A stretch of DNA of 13,367 nucleotides from JAXDLH01 sp034666705 (GTDB taxonomy: Bacteria; Chloroflexota; UBA6077; SHYK01), in NCBI GenBank assembly GCA_034666705.1, contig JAXDLH010000340.1:1-13367 (forward strand), in the 5' to 3' direction. A model generated the notes under the pieces. The model did no database searches, was not told the DNA's origin, and was given only the letters and a program-made list of their open reading frames with translations. Numbering within the stretch: position 1 is the first letter of the stretch; each line of letters starts with the position of its first letter. This document shows, one piece after another, positions 1 to 7,531 of this stretch. Position numbers and translations under genes: made by a program.

Positions 1-200
1 CCCCCACGAGGCCCCCTCGCCCCGCGGCGAGCGGCCCTCGTCGTCGTGCTGGAGGGAGTTCGCGCGAGTCACATGCGTCCGGCACTCACGGCGCTGCGTA
101 ATTGTGGTAGCGCATTTTGGCGCGTTCGCGCACTTTGGCATTGACGTGTTTGTTACTATTAGCTGACGTCCGCGAAGTACTCCTTCTTCTGTAGTGTCGC
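1..200. other. Upstream non-coding stretch, nothing recognised
   Basis: No recognisable gene was found here. Short open frames exist on both strands, but their translations are Arg/Pro/Ala-rich and resemble no family I know. A 6-bp inverted repeat (CTCGCC/GGCGAG, 16-31, 4-nt loop) could be the end of an upstream transcript, but it lacks a T-tract. From about 110 onward the DNA becomes less GC-rich, as expected for the promoter region of the next gene. Confidence 0.4.
135..162 (+). promoter_or_regulatory. Candidate promoter for the L,D-transpeptidase gene
   Basis: TTGGCA (135-140) and TATTAG (157-162) are separated by 16 nt, matching 5/6 and 4/6 of the housekeeping sigma consensus. They lie in a locally AT-richer stretch about 70 nt before the chosen start. 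This is weak evidence from pattern only. Confidence 0.3.
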
Positions 201-218
201 TTGCCCAGACTCGGCGTT

Positions 219-223
219 GGAGG
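219..223 (+). promoter_or_regulatory. Ribosome binding site that sets a TTG start
   Basis: GGAGG lies 7 nt before the TTG at 231. The alternative in-frame TTG at 201 has no such site and would put ten extra residues in front of the signal peptide. Confidence 0.7.
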
Positions 224-230
224 CTGCCCC

Positions 231-1616
231 TTGGCTCGACGAAGGCTTGCGTTCCAGCTCATCTCGATCGCCACCACCCTCGTCGCCCTCCTCGCGCTGG
301 CCTGGCCAGTATTCGCCCAAGAGGCACCCAACGCGGGTGCTCGATCGGCGCAAATTGGGCCTACCGCGACGATCGTGCAGCCGGCGCAGCCGGTCCGGAT
401 CGCGACACCGGCCGCAGCTCCGACCGCGGCGCCCGTCACGCAGCCGGCAGTCCTGCCCGCCGTGGCGCCGTCTCCCGCCCCCGTGGTCGAGAATTCGAGC
501 GACTTCGAACCATTTTGGGTTGCGGCCTACACGGCGACGACCTTCTGGACCGGAGCCTCAGATGAGGCTGAGTCCCTCGGCTCGGCGCCGGTTGGCGTGC
601 CGCTCCAGGTGCTCCAGCCACAGCAGGGCGCGCGGCTCTACGTAACCAATTCACTCACTCAGAATGATGCCTGGATCGATGCCCTGGCAGTCGGGCCCAT
701 TGCGGCGCCGACCGACCAGGAGCTCGCCGACCTGCTCGATCCGCCCGTGCCAGCGTTCCAGGTGTTCTGGGTCATGACCGACCGGCCGGCGATCGCCTGG
801 TCCAGCCCCGCATCGGATGCCTCGGCGTGGGGACGCATTCCGCAGTGGCGCTATCTGCAAGTGATCCAACCGCCGGAGGGCAGCCGTGCCCTGACCGTGG
901 ATCCCCGCACGAACGGCTATGGCTGGATCGATCTCGATAGCCTCGGCCCGGTTGGCCCCCCGCCGCCCGACTACTTCGAGGGCCCGCCGCCCGACGACCA
1001 GACCCTCGCGCTGCCCGGCCGTATCGTCGGCAACGTGGATCTCTATGAGAAGCCGGACCGCGCCAACTATTTCTCGCTCGACCGCGTGAACACCAATACC
1101 CCGGTAACGGTGCAGGGTGAGCTCATCGACGCCGATGGCACCCGCTGGTACCACCTCGACGCTGGCTCGTACGTGCCAGCGCAGAGCGTCCGCACGCCCG
1201 ATCTGCCCAGCCGGACATTTACTGGCCGCTGGATCGACGCGAACCTCACGGAGCCAGTCATGGTCACCGCGTACGAGGGTGATCGCCCGGTCTATGCCGC
1301 GCTCGCCGTCAAAGGAACGACCGCGAATCAGACGCCGACCGGCATCTTTCAGATCCTGAGGCGCGTCGCCGACGAGACGATGAACAGCGAGACGATCTTC
1401 CCCGCCATCCCGCGCAACGCGCCCGGCGGGTACTATCTGGAGCACGTCCTGAACACGCAGTACTTCACGGGCGACGGCGCCTCGCTGCACTACAACTACT
1501 GGTATGCCAACTGGGGTTACGCCGGCAGCCATGGGTGTCTGGGCATGAACCTCGCCGACTCGGAGTTCTTCTGGAACTTCGCCGGTGTGGGAACGACGAT
1601 CTACATTCACAACTGA
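231..1616 (+). CDS. Secreted L,D-transpeptidase (YkuD domain) with SH3-like repeats
   Basis: 461 aa from the TTG at 231, chosen for its GGAGG site and because it gives a clean signal peptide: MARRR, a hydrophobic core to about residue 26, and a likely cut after VFA (29/30). An Ala/Pro-rich linker follows (about 31-90). Two related repeats come next, each ending in LQV.QP..G.R...V...WID....GP (about 95-156 and 179-240). A third SH3-like segment spans about 262-323. The YkuD catalytic domain is about 329-461, with TPTGIF at 368-373, His420 and SHGCLGM at 433-439, so Cys436 is the nucleophile. The usual Arg after SHGC[IL] is Gly here. The family makes 3-3 crosslinks in peptidoglycan or attaches proteins to it, outside the membrane. 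The repeats may bind wall polymers. It appears to be a single-gene unit. Family assignment is firm; the substrate is inferred. Confidence 0.9.
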   Translation: MARRRLAFQLISIATTLVALLALAWPVFAQEAPNAGARSAQIGPTATIVQPAQPVRIATPAAAPTAAPVTQPAVLPAVAPSPAPVVENSSDFEPFWVAAYTATTFWTGASDEAESLGSAPVGVPLQVLQPQQGARLYVTNSLTQNDAWIDALAVGPIAAPTDQELADLLDPPVPAFQVFWVMTDRPAIAWSSPASDASAWGRIPQWRYLQVIQPPEGSRALTVDPRTNGYGWIDLDSLGPVGPPPPDYFEGPPPDDQTLALPGRIVGNVDLYEKPDRANYFSLDRVNTNTPVTVQGELIDADGTRWYHLDAGSYVPAQSVRTPDLPSRTFTGRWIDANLTEPVMVTAYEGDRPVYAALAVKGTTANQTPTGIFQILRRVADETMNSETIFPAIPRNAPGGYYLEHVLNTQYFTGDGASLHYNYWYANWGYAGSHGCLGMNLADSEFFWNFAGVGTTIYIHN

Positions 1617-1905
1617 GGATCCCCGGGCACAACTGACGGCCTCGGGATTCGACGGTGAATTGGCGACGCGCTCACGTTACCGGTGCCGCGCGTCCAGACC
1701 CTCGTCCCCAATGGTTTGCTTCTGCAGAGCCAGCAAGGCCCAGATGTACCAGCGAAAGCTGCGTCGCAACCGCCGGTCGGGGCAGGCTCCTCCATCATTC
1801 ATTTCGCACGCACCCAGCGTGGCCACATGATGCGCCAGCCGTGCGGCGTCCGTCGATAGGCACCCCGGTGGCCGGGGTTGACCCTCGAAGCGATACACTT
1901 GCGCT
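1617..1905. other. Intergenic gap before ppa
   Basis: This 289-nt gap contains a perfect 7-bp hairpin (ACCCCGG/CCGGGGT, 1862-1878, 3-nt loop) just upstream of ppa. It has no T-tract on the + strand, so it is either a weak terminator for the transpeptidase gene or a regulatory structure. A short minus-strand frame is open through the region (a possible 41-residue peptide from the ATG at 1802), but it has no ribosome site and no recognised motif. I do not call it a gene. Confidence 0.4.
1894..1899 (+). promoter_or_regulatory. Candidate -10 element of a leaderless ppa transcript
   Basis: TACACT ends 6 nt before the ppa ATG, and no purine-rich ribosome site precedes that ATG. This arrangement (TANNNT then ATG about 7 nt on) is typical of leaderless messages known from Deinococcus and other lineages. 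A TTGACC at 1878-1883 is only 10 nt upstream, too close to act as its -35 box. Confidence 0.35.
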
Positions 1906-2415
1906 ATGGTTCTGGACACTATTGAAGTCGTCGTCGAGATCCCGCGCGGCAGCCGGAACAAGTACGAGTTCGACAAGCAGCGCGGTGTATTCGTCCTCGA
2001 CCGCGTGCTCTATTCGTCTGTCCACTACCCGACCGACTACGGGTACGTGGCCCAGACGCTTGGCGAGGATGGCGATCCGCTCGACGCGCTGGTGGTCGTG
2101 AACGAGCCGACCTTTCCTGGTTGCCACATCCTCTGTCGCCCAATCGGCGTGTTGGATATGACCGACGACAAGGGCCGCGACCACAAGATCCTTGCCGTAC
2201 CGCACGTCGACCCGCGTTTTCAAAGCATCCGTGACCTGGGTGCGCTCGATCCGCACTGGCTCCGTGAGATCGAGTATTTCTTCCAGACGTACAAGACGCT
2301 GGAAGAGAAGCTGACTGAGGTCGTCGGCTGGGAAGACGCCGAGGCCGCCGCCCGCATCATCGTTGCGGCGCGCGAGCGCTATGGTGACCCGGGCGACGCG
2401 CCCGATCTGCCCTGA
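1906..2415 (+). CDS. ppa: Soluble inorganic pyrophosphatase, family I
   Basis: 169 aa, the usual length for bacterial family I enzymes. It hydrolyses PPi to two phosphates in the cytoplasm with Mg2+ and so pulls biosynthetic reactions forward. The family signature D-G-D-P-L-D-A is at 55-61. Residues matching the known E. coli active site are Glu11, Lys19, Glu21, Arg33, Tyr41, Tyr45, Asp55/57/60, Asp87, Asp88, Asp92, Lys94, and Tyr129-Lys130. No key residue is missing. The ATG at 1906 has no Shine-Dalgarno site, which fits leaderless translation. The glycosyltransferase gene starts 14 nt after its stop, so the two are probably cotranscribed. The PPi-type phosphofructokinase further downstream would draw on the same PPi pool. 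Confidence 0.97.
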   Translation: MVLDTIEVVVEIPRGSRNKYEFDKQRGVFVLDRVLYSSVHYPTDYGYVAQTLGEDGDPLDALVVVNEPTFPGCHILCRPIGVLDMTDDKGRDHKILAVPHVDPRFQSIRDLGALDPHWLREIEYFFQTYKTLEEKLTEVVGWEDAEAAARIIVAARERYGDPGDAPDLP

Positions 2416-2429
2416 GCGAGGGCGGGGTC

Positions 2430-4505
2430 ATGACTGAAACAGCGAGCGTCACCCCGACGATGGCAGCCGCTCCGCGCCCGGCGACGCGGAGGCCCAACGT
2501 CCAGCGCGCGCCGTCCGATCCACGCCGCTGGCTCTTCGCCACCATTGCCCTTGCCCTGATCGGCCAGCGGCTCCTCAATGGTGGCACGTCATGGATCGAC
2601 GGCACGCTGGTCTACGCGGTCGCACTCTTCGCCTTTGTGCGTTTCATCCGCAATGCCGGAGCGTCGGGCACGCTCCTCGCTGGTTCGGAGCTCGACGCTG
2701 CGCCTGCCTCCCCCGTTTCGCCAGGGTGGTCGGGAGACGTTCGCCGCTGGTTCACTCCGGCGGCTGTTGCCGTTCCACTGCTCGCTGTCGCCGGCGTGCT
2801 CGACTCTGGCGGGAACCGCTTTCGCCCGTTCGGCATACTCGCCCTGCTTGCCGCGGTCGCTTGCGTCTTCTATCTCTTCTGGGTCCCCGCGTGGGGAAGT
2901 GCCCCCTCGCTGCTTTCGCGCAGCCCAAAGCTTGATCTCCATCCGCGCATGAGTTGGCAGACGGCCGCGCTGCTCGCGATCGTGCTGATCGCCGTCTTCT
3001 TCCGGTTCAACGAGCTCAACGACGTGCCGTACGAGATGATAAGTGACCACGTAGAGAAGTACATCGACATTCAGGACATTCAGAGCGGCAACTTTCACGT
3101 CTTCTTCCCTCGGAATGGGGGGCGTGAAGGCACGGAGTTCTACATCGCGTCGTTGCTGACCGGGTTCTTCGGCTACACGTATCTCACCCTTAAGCTCGTC
3201 ATGTGTGTGGTAAGCACGCTGGAGATCCCATTTATTTACCTGCTGGGTCGGCGACTCTTTGGTCCTACGGTCGGGCTCGTGGCTGCCTTTCTGCTGGCCA
3301 TCTCCCGGTGGGACATCGGGATCGCCCGCCAGGCGTTTCGCGCCAGCTTCAGCCCGCTCTTCGCGACGATCTGCCTCTACCTGCTCTACCGTGCCCTGCA
3401 GCGCCGGCAGCGCAATGACTTTCTCCTGCTTGGCCTGGCGATGGGTTGCGGCCTCTACGGCTATACCGCGTTTCGCGTGGTGCCGGCCTTCGTGCTCTTC
3501 GTGATCGGGGCCTACTTGCTCTGGGACCGGGCCTGGCGAGCTGAGCGGCGCGCGTTAATTCAGAATACGGTCTTAGCCTACGGCGTGGCCTTGATCCTCT
3601 GGTTGCCCATGTTGCGCTACGCCCTCGAGTTTCCCGAGGAGCTCTTCGCTCGCTCGGCGGCGCGGGTTACCAACGTGGAGAACACGATCGTGGGCAGCCC
3701 GCTCGGCGTGTTCGTGCACAACGTGTGGAACATGATGTTGATGTTCAATTGGCACGGGGACTACGGCTGGACCCAGAATATTCCTGGCGACCCCGAGCTC
3801 GACTGGGTGACCGGCGCGCTCTTCGCGGTCGGGTTCTTCTATGCGGTGTACCGCCTTGTCGCCCGCCGCGACGTGCAGGCTGCCACGCTCGTCGCGGGCA
3901 TCTGGATCCTGACTTTGACCTCGACGGCGGCCATTGCCTTTCCGATCGAGAACCCGCACGTGAATCGCGCGAGCCCGGTTATCCCCATCGTGTTCACCAT
4001 CGCGGCCTTGCCCGTCGCGCTCTTGCGCACGTCTACCAAGCGAGGCCTTCTCCGCCACGCCTGGGTCGCGGGTACCACCCTCGTCATTGTTGGCGCTGGC
4101 ATCGTGGCGTTCCAAGCAAACTATCAGCGCTATTTCGTCGATTTCCGGGCGCTGAACCTTGCCTCGAACGGCAATCAGAAGGAGATCGCGGCGGTGATCC
4201 GCAGCGATCTGCCCCAGATCGGCAGCGACAAGAACGCCTACATCGTCTCGTATCCGTACTGGATCGATCATCGGGTGGTCGCCCTCGAGCTTGGCGATTT
4301 CGCCTGGAGGGAGCACGGCCTCCTCGATAGCATCGAGCTGGCACGCGCGCAGGCAACGCTGCCCGGACCGAAGCTCTACATCTTGAATCGCCAGGACCAG
4401 CGTTCGATCGACGTTCTGCGCGAGCTGTACCCGCAGGGGATCGTGGAATCGCACCCCTCCGTCGTGTCCGGAAAGGAGTTCAACTCGTTCCTGGTGCCTG
4501 GCTGA
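2430..4505 (+). CDS. ArnT/PMT-like integral membrane glycosyltransferase (GT-C fold)
   Basis: 691 aa, polytopic. The cytosolic N-terminus (1-30) is Ala/Pro/Arg-rich. Many hydrophobic segments follow (roughly 33-50, 57-72, 110-125, 135-155, 178-193, then about ten more to 562), ending in a soluble C-terminal domain (about 565-691). The first large loop after the helix at 178-193 holds ISDHVEKY, with Asp206 in the position of the GT-C catalytic acidic residue, then RNGGREGTEFY (228-238) and the LLGRRLFG...GLVAAFLLAISRWD block (271-295) typical of dolichyl/undecaprenyl-phosphate-sugar transferases. Such enzymes take sugar from a polyprenyl-phosphate donor and add it to lipid or protein outside the membrane; donor and acceptor cannot be read here. 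A GAGGG site lies 7 nt before the ATG. It is probably in an operon with ppa. I infer the exact family (GT39/GT83 clan) from motif layout. Confidence 0.82.
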   Translation: MTETASVTPTMAAAPRPATRRPNVQRAPSDPRRWLFATIALALIGQRLLNGGTSWIDGTLVYAVALFAFVRFIRNAGASGTLLAGSELDAAPASPVSPGWSGDVRRWFTPAAVAVPLLAVAGVLDSGGNRFRPFGILALLAAVACVFYLFWVPAWGSAPSLLSRSPKLDLHPRMSWQTAALLAIVLIAVFFRFNELNDVPYEMISDHVEKYIDIQDIQSGNFHVFFPRNGGREGTEFYIASLLTGFFGYTYLTLKLVMCVVSTLEIPFIYLLGRRLFGPTVGLVAAFLLAISRWDIGIARQAFRASFSPLFATICLYLLYRALQRRQRNDFLLLGLAMGCGLYGYTAFRVVPAFVLFVIGAYLLWDRAWRAERRALIQNTVLAYGVALILWLPMLRYALEFPEELFARSAARVTNVENTIVGSPLGVFVHNVWNMMLMFNWHGDYGWTQNIPGDPELDWVTGALFAVGFFYAVYRLVARRDVQAATLVAGIWILTLTSTAAIAFPIENPHVNRASPVIPIVFTIAALPVALLRTSTKRGLLRHAWVAGTTLVIVGAGIVAFQANYQRYFVDFRALNLASNGNQKEIAAVIRSDLPQIGSDKNAYIVSYPYWIDHRVVALELGDFAWREHGLLDSIELARAQATLPGPKLYILNRQDQRSIDVLRELYPQGIVESHPSVVSGKEFNSFLVPG

Positions 4506-4521
4506 GGGCGCCGGACCCGCA

Positions 4522-4530
4522 TGGTATTCT
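4522..4530 (+). promoter_or_regulatory. Extended -10 promoter for the pfpI-pfp pair
   Basis: TGG-TATTCT is an extended -10 element with no visible -35 box, just after the glycosyltransferase stop. A start point near 4537 would leave a leader of about 64 nt before the ATG at 4601. The nuoD promoter (9317-9325) has the same TGG-plus-hexamer form. Confidence 0.45.
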
Positions 4531-4600
4531 GACCGTGAAAGCGTGGCGCGCATCCTGGTCCCATCCCCACCGGTATCGCGTCGGAACTGGAGAATGCCCG

Positions 4601-5176
4601 ATGGAGCTCGACGGCATCCGCGTCGCAGTACTCGCCGAGGCCCAATATGAGGACCTCGAGCTCTGGTATCCATACCTGCGTCTTCAGGAAGCGGGTGCCG
4701 AGGTCTTCGTGGTCGGCAGTGGTTCCGCCGACCAGTACAACAGCAAGCATGGCGTGCCAATCATGGTCGACGCTGAGGCGGACACCGTGAACGCGGAGCA
4801 GTTCGATGCAATCGTCATCCCCGGCGGCTGGGCGCCCGACTACATGCGTCGTCATCCTGCGGTCCTGAATTTCGTGCGCGACGCCGCGGACACCGGTCGG
4901 GTAGTCGCAGCGATCTGTCATGCTGGCTCGGTGCTGGTATCGGCGCGGGTGCTGCGCGGCCGCACGGTGACGTGCTTTCACGCCATCAAGGATGACGTGA
5001 TCAATGCCGGCGCTCGCTACGTAGACCAGGACGTCGTCCGCGACGGCAACTTCATCACCTCGCGTCAGCCAACCGACCTGCCAGCCTTTTGCCGCACTTT
5101 GGTCGCGACGCTGGCCGAGCGCGGCCCCCTCAACAGCCGACGAGGCGAGCCAATGAGGATTGGCCGCACCTCGTGA
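4601..5176 (+). CDS. DJ-1/PfpI superfamily protein (class I amidotransferase-like)
   Basis: 191 aa from the ATG at 4601, chosen because GGAG (4589-4592) sits 8 nt upstream and the protein then begins directly with the first beta strand (IRVAVLAEA). A GTG at 4535 is in frame but adds a basic stretch the family lacks. Family marks are the acidic Glu17 in YEDLEL, PGGWAPDYMRR at 74-84, and the nucleophile elbow AAICHAGS with Cys106-His107. PfpI/DJ-1 proteins are reported as proteases, chaperones, or glyoxalase/deglycase enzymes acting on methylglyoxal damage; the sequence does not decide among these. The C-terminal 16 residues are Arg-rich and look disordered. The phosphofructokinase gene follows after 16 nt, so a role in repairing damage from glycolytic methylglyoxal is conceivable but inferred. 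Confidence 0.9.
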   Translation: MELDGIRVAVLAEAQYEDLELWYPYLRLQEAGAEVFVVGSGSADQYNSKHGVPIMVDAEADTVNAEQFDAIVIPGGWAPDYMRRHPAVLNFVRDAADTGRVVAAICHAGSVLVSARVLRGRTVTCFHAIKDDVINAGARYVDQDVVRDGNFITSRQPTDLPAFCRTLVATLAERGPLNSRRGEPMRIGRTS

Positions 5177-5192
5177 GCGTGGCTCCCGCCCG

Positions 5193-6392
5193 ATGACGAG
5201 CGTAACTCCGGTTTCGGGGCCGACGCTCGTCGTGGCGCAGTCCGGTGGCCCCACGCCCGTCGTGAACGCCAGCATCGTCGGGGCGCTGCGCGCGGCTCGT
5301 ACTTCCGGCAAATTCGCGCGCGTGCTTGGCGCGCGCTTCGGCCTCGAAGGCGTCCAGCGCGACGACTACGTCGATCTGACCGAGCTCGACGAGGCGCAGC
5401 TCGGCATCCTCGAGCGGACCCCTGGCGCCTCGCTTGGCTCCTCCCGCCACCGTCAGTCGGACGAAGAGCTGCGCATGATGCTCGACCGCTTGCAAGTGCA
5501 CGGCGTGCGGGCGGTGGCGATGGTCGGCGGCAACGACTCCGCAGAAACGCTGCATCGGTTGCACCTGACTGCGAGCGCGGCAGGTGTGGAGCTCGCGGCG
5601 GTCGGGATCCCCAAAACGGTGGACAACGACCTGCCGGAGATGGACCACTGCCCGGGGTACGGCAGCGCCGCGCGCTACATCGCACAGGCCGCTCGGGAGG
5701 CGGGCCTCGATTCGGCCGCCATGCGGCACACGGATCCGGTCAAGGTCATCGAGGTCGCGGGTCGCCACGCCGGCTGGCTCGCCGCGGCGAGCGCCCTCGC
5801 CCGCGATGCGCCGGGTGACCCGCCGCACCTGATTTTTCTCCCGGAGCGCCCTCGGTCGTTAGCGCAGATGATCGAGGAGGTGCGTGCCGTCCAAGCCGCA
5901 CACGGCTGGGCGATCGTAGTCATCTCCGAGAATCAAACTGACGACCGCGGCCAGCCCCTCGCCGGTGGCCAGCCGATCTTCGTCGACCCCCATGGCCACG
6001 CCTACCATGAGAGCCCCGGGCAATTCCTGGTGCGCATGGTCCAATCCGAGACCGAGCTGCGCGCCCGCTATGAGCGGCCGGGAAGCCTCCAGCGCACGTC
6101 GCTTTCCATCATTTCGGATACCGACCGGCGGGAGGCGGCAGGGGCTGGCGCGGAGGCGGTCCGTCGCGCACTCGCTGGCGAGAGCGACATCATGGTTGCC
6201 ATCCAGCGGCAGCCCGGCCCCGAGTATCGCGTTCGCTACGGGGCTGCACCGCTCGCTGCGATCGCCCACGCCGAACGCCTGCTGCCCGATGCGCTCATCG
6301 ACCCCTCGGGCGTCGACGTGACTGACGCGTTTCTCGCGTATGCGCAGCCCCTGATTGGCGGCCCGCTCCCGCCGGCACTGCGCTTTACGTAA
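5193..6392 (+). CDS. pfp: 6-phosphofructokinase, probably pyrophosphate-dependent
   Basis: 399 aa from the ATG at 5193. This start lacks a clear ribosome site; an in-frame TTG at 5160 (after AGGA, overlapping the PfpI gene) would add 11 residues. It phosphorylates fructose 6-phosphate to fructose 1,6-bisphosphate in glycolysis. Motifs in order: SGGP near the N-terminus (17-20), GGNDS (112-116), PKTVDND (140-146, base Asp144), PGYGSAARY (154-162), and AGRHAGW (189-195). ATP enzymes normally have GGDGS and PGTIDND. The Gly-to-Asp change at 115 and the Lys at 141 are the established marks of PPi-using enzymes, which are also reversible. The first Asp of GGDD is Asn here, as I recall in some members. 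Length exceeds the ~320 aa of ATP-PFK. It converges on the TerC gene with a 2-bp gap and no terminator. Confidence 0.9.
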   Translation: MTSVTPVSGPTLVVAQSGGPTPVVNASIVGALRAARTSGKFARVLGARFGLEGVQRDDYVDLTELDEAQLGILERTPGASLGSSRHRQSDEELRMMLDRLQVHGVRAVAMVGGNDSAETLHRLHLTASAAGVELAAVGIPKTVDNDLPEMDHCPGYGSAARYIAQAAREAGLDSAAMRHTDPVKVIEVAGRHAGWLAAASALARDAPGDPPHLIFLPERPRSLAQMIEEVRAVQAAHGWAIVVISENQTDDRGQPLAGGQPIFVDPHGHAYHESPGQFLVRMVQSETELRARYERPGSLQRTSLSIISDTDRREAAGAGAEAVRRALAGESDIMVAIQRQPGPEYRVRYGAAPLAAIAHAERLLPDALIDPSGVDVTDAFLAYAQPLIGGPLPPALRFT

Positions 6393-6394
6393 TG

Positions 6395-7321
6395 CTATGT
6401 GGAGGCGGGCTCGTGCGCTCCCGGCGACCGCACCGACGCGACGACGGCGATGGCCAGGATGATGGCGATTGCTACCAGCGAGGTCCACACTGGCACCTCG
6501 ATCCAATCGCCTACCAGCATCTTCGCGCCCGCCAGGACCAGAATCGCCGCGAGGCCCTGCTTCAGGTACACGAAGCGTTCGATCATCCCGGCGAGCAGCA
6601 GGTAGGTCGCGCGCAGCCCAAGCATCGCGCAGACGTTTGAGGTCAACACGATCACCGGCTCGGTCGTGATGGCGAAGATCGCGGGGATCGAGTCCAGCGC
6701 GAATAGCACGTCGGTGCTTGCGAGCACGACTACCACGGCCAGCATTGGCGTGGCGATGCGGCGCCCATTCTCATGCACGGTCAGTCGCTCGCCGTGAAAC
6801 GACGGGGTGAGCGGCATGAGACGACGCAGGAGGCGAAGGGCGAGATTTCGCTCAGGGTCGAGCTTCTCTTCCTGCCGGCGGGCCATGTTGACGCCCGTGA
6901 AGATGAGCAACGCGCCCAGCACGAAGATAAGCCAGTGAAACATGTGAATCAGCGCGACGCCGGCGGCGATGAAGACCACGCGCGCCAGGATTGCGCCGAC
7001 GATTCCCAGCGTCAGCGCCCGCTGCTGGGCGGCGGCGGGTACCCCAAAGGCAGCAAAGATTAGCGCGAAGACGAAGACGTTGTCGACGGAGAGGCTGCGC
7101 TCGAGGAGATACCCGGCAATGTACGCCTCGCCGACGTCGCCGCCGTCCGTCACCCAGAGGAGGGCACCGAAGAGCAGGCCTATCGCGAGCCAGATCGCAG
7201 ACCAGAGCCCGGCGCGGCGAAGCGACACGTGCGAGCGACCCCGGAATATGGCGAAGTCCGCGGCGAGGAGCCCGACGACGGCGAGGGAAAAGAGCAGCCA
7301 GGCAAACGGGGTGGAAAACAA
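6395..7321 (-). CDS. TerC/Alx-family integral membrane protein
   Basis: 308 aa, starting at a TTG preceded by GGAGG at a 5-nt spacing. About eight hydrophobic helices (roughly 6-25, 37-56, 66-92, 104-123, 128-144, 193-213, 222-245, 256-296) flank a charged loop at 146-190. The two hallmark acidic motifs are SVDNVFVFALIF (78-89, Asp80/Asn81) and ALDSIPAIFAIT (208-219, Asp210), followed by NVCAMLGLRATY. Length and motifs match the Alx type, for which Mn2+ export and alkaline-stress roles are reported; TerC itself is tied to tellurite resistance. The metal cannot be read from sequence. It lies downstream of the psp operon on the same strand but beyond a strong terminator, so it probably has its own promoter within 7322-7531. 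Confidence 0.93.
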   Translation of the reverse strand: MFSTPFAWLLFSLAVVGLLAADFAIFRGRSHVSLRRAGLWSAIWLAIGLLFGALLWVTDGGDVGEAYIAGYLLERSLSVDNVFVFALIFAAFGVPAAAQQRALTLGIVGAILARVVFIAAGVALIHMFHWLIFVLGALLIFTGVNMARRQEEKLDPERNLALRLLRRLMPLTPSFHGERLTVHENGRRIATPMLAVVVVLASTDVLFALDSIPAIFAITTEPVIVLTSNVCAMLGLRATYLLLAGMIERFVYLKQGLAAILVLAGAKMLVGDWIEVPVWTSLVAIAIILAIAVVASVRSPGAHEPAST

Positions 7322-7531
7322 TACGGCCTCCGGCGCGTGCCCATACGGGCAAGGTGCCGAAGGTCTCTCCTGCCAGCCCTGGACGTCCTGCTCACGCCTA
7401 CTCTACGGATAGCGGTGAGCGGTGTGGAGTCGTAGTGGCTGACTAACGGCACCGGGACCGCAAAGGCGGACCGTGTTGGCGACGCCGTCCGGGACGGGTA
7501 CTCCCCCTCGGGTTCGTAGAAGTCTAACAAA
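7322..7531 (-). other. Leader region of the TerC gene
   Basis: About 210 nt between the psp terminator and the TerC start. GGAGG at 7331-7327 is the ribosome site for the TTG at 7321. A small hairpin, GCCC-GTAT-GGGC, lies just upstream of it. I see no convincing -35/-10 pair. The length leaves room for a regulatory leader, and TerC genes are often controlled by the yybP-ykoY manganese riboswitch, but its conserved parts are not present at the right spacing. Confidence 0.4.

Noticed and set aside
16..31. Hairpin near the left edge as a terminator
   Set aside because: The stem is only 6 bp, there is no T-tract, and no upstream gene end can be seen.
651..1610. 319-codon antisense frame opposite the L,D-transpeptidase
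   Set aside because: The + strand product has a signal peptide and catalytic motif; the antisense product shows none and arises from third-position GC bias.
3573..5311. Long antisense open frames opposite the glycosyltransferase and PfpI genes
   Set aside because: They are shadows of GC-rich codon usage; their translations are rich in Arg, His and Gly and lack any family motif, while the + strand frames have clear ones.
5777..5792. 16-bp palindrome GCTCGCCGCGGCGAGC inside the PFK gene
   Set aside because: It encodes conserved-looking Ala/Leu residues in frame and is expected by chance in such GC-rich coding DNA.
7322..7470. yybP-ykoY manganese riboswitch upstream of the TerC gene
   Set aside because: The minus strand has GAGACCTT and AGAGTAG, which resemble conserved pieces, but they are only about 28 nt apart, too little room for the two-leg fold, and the pairing stem between them is absent.
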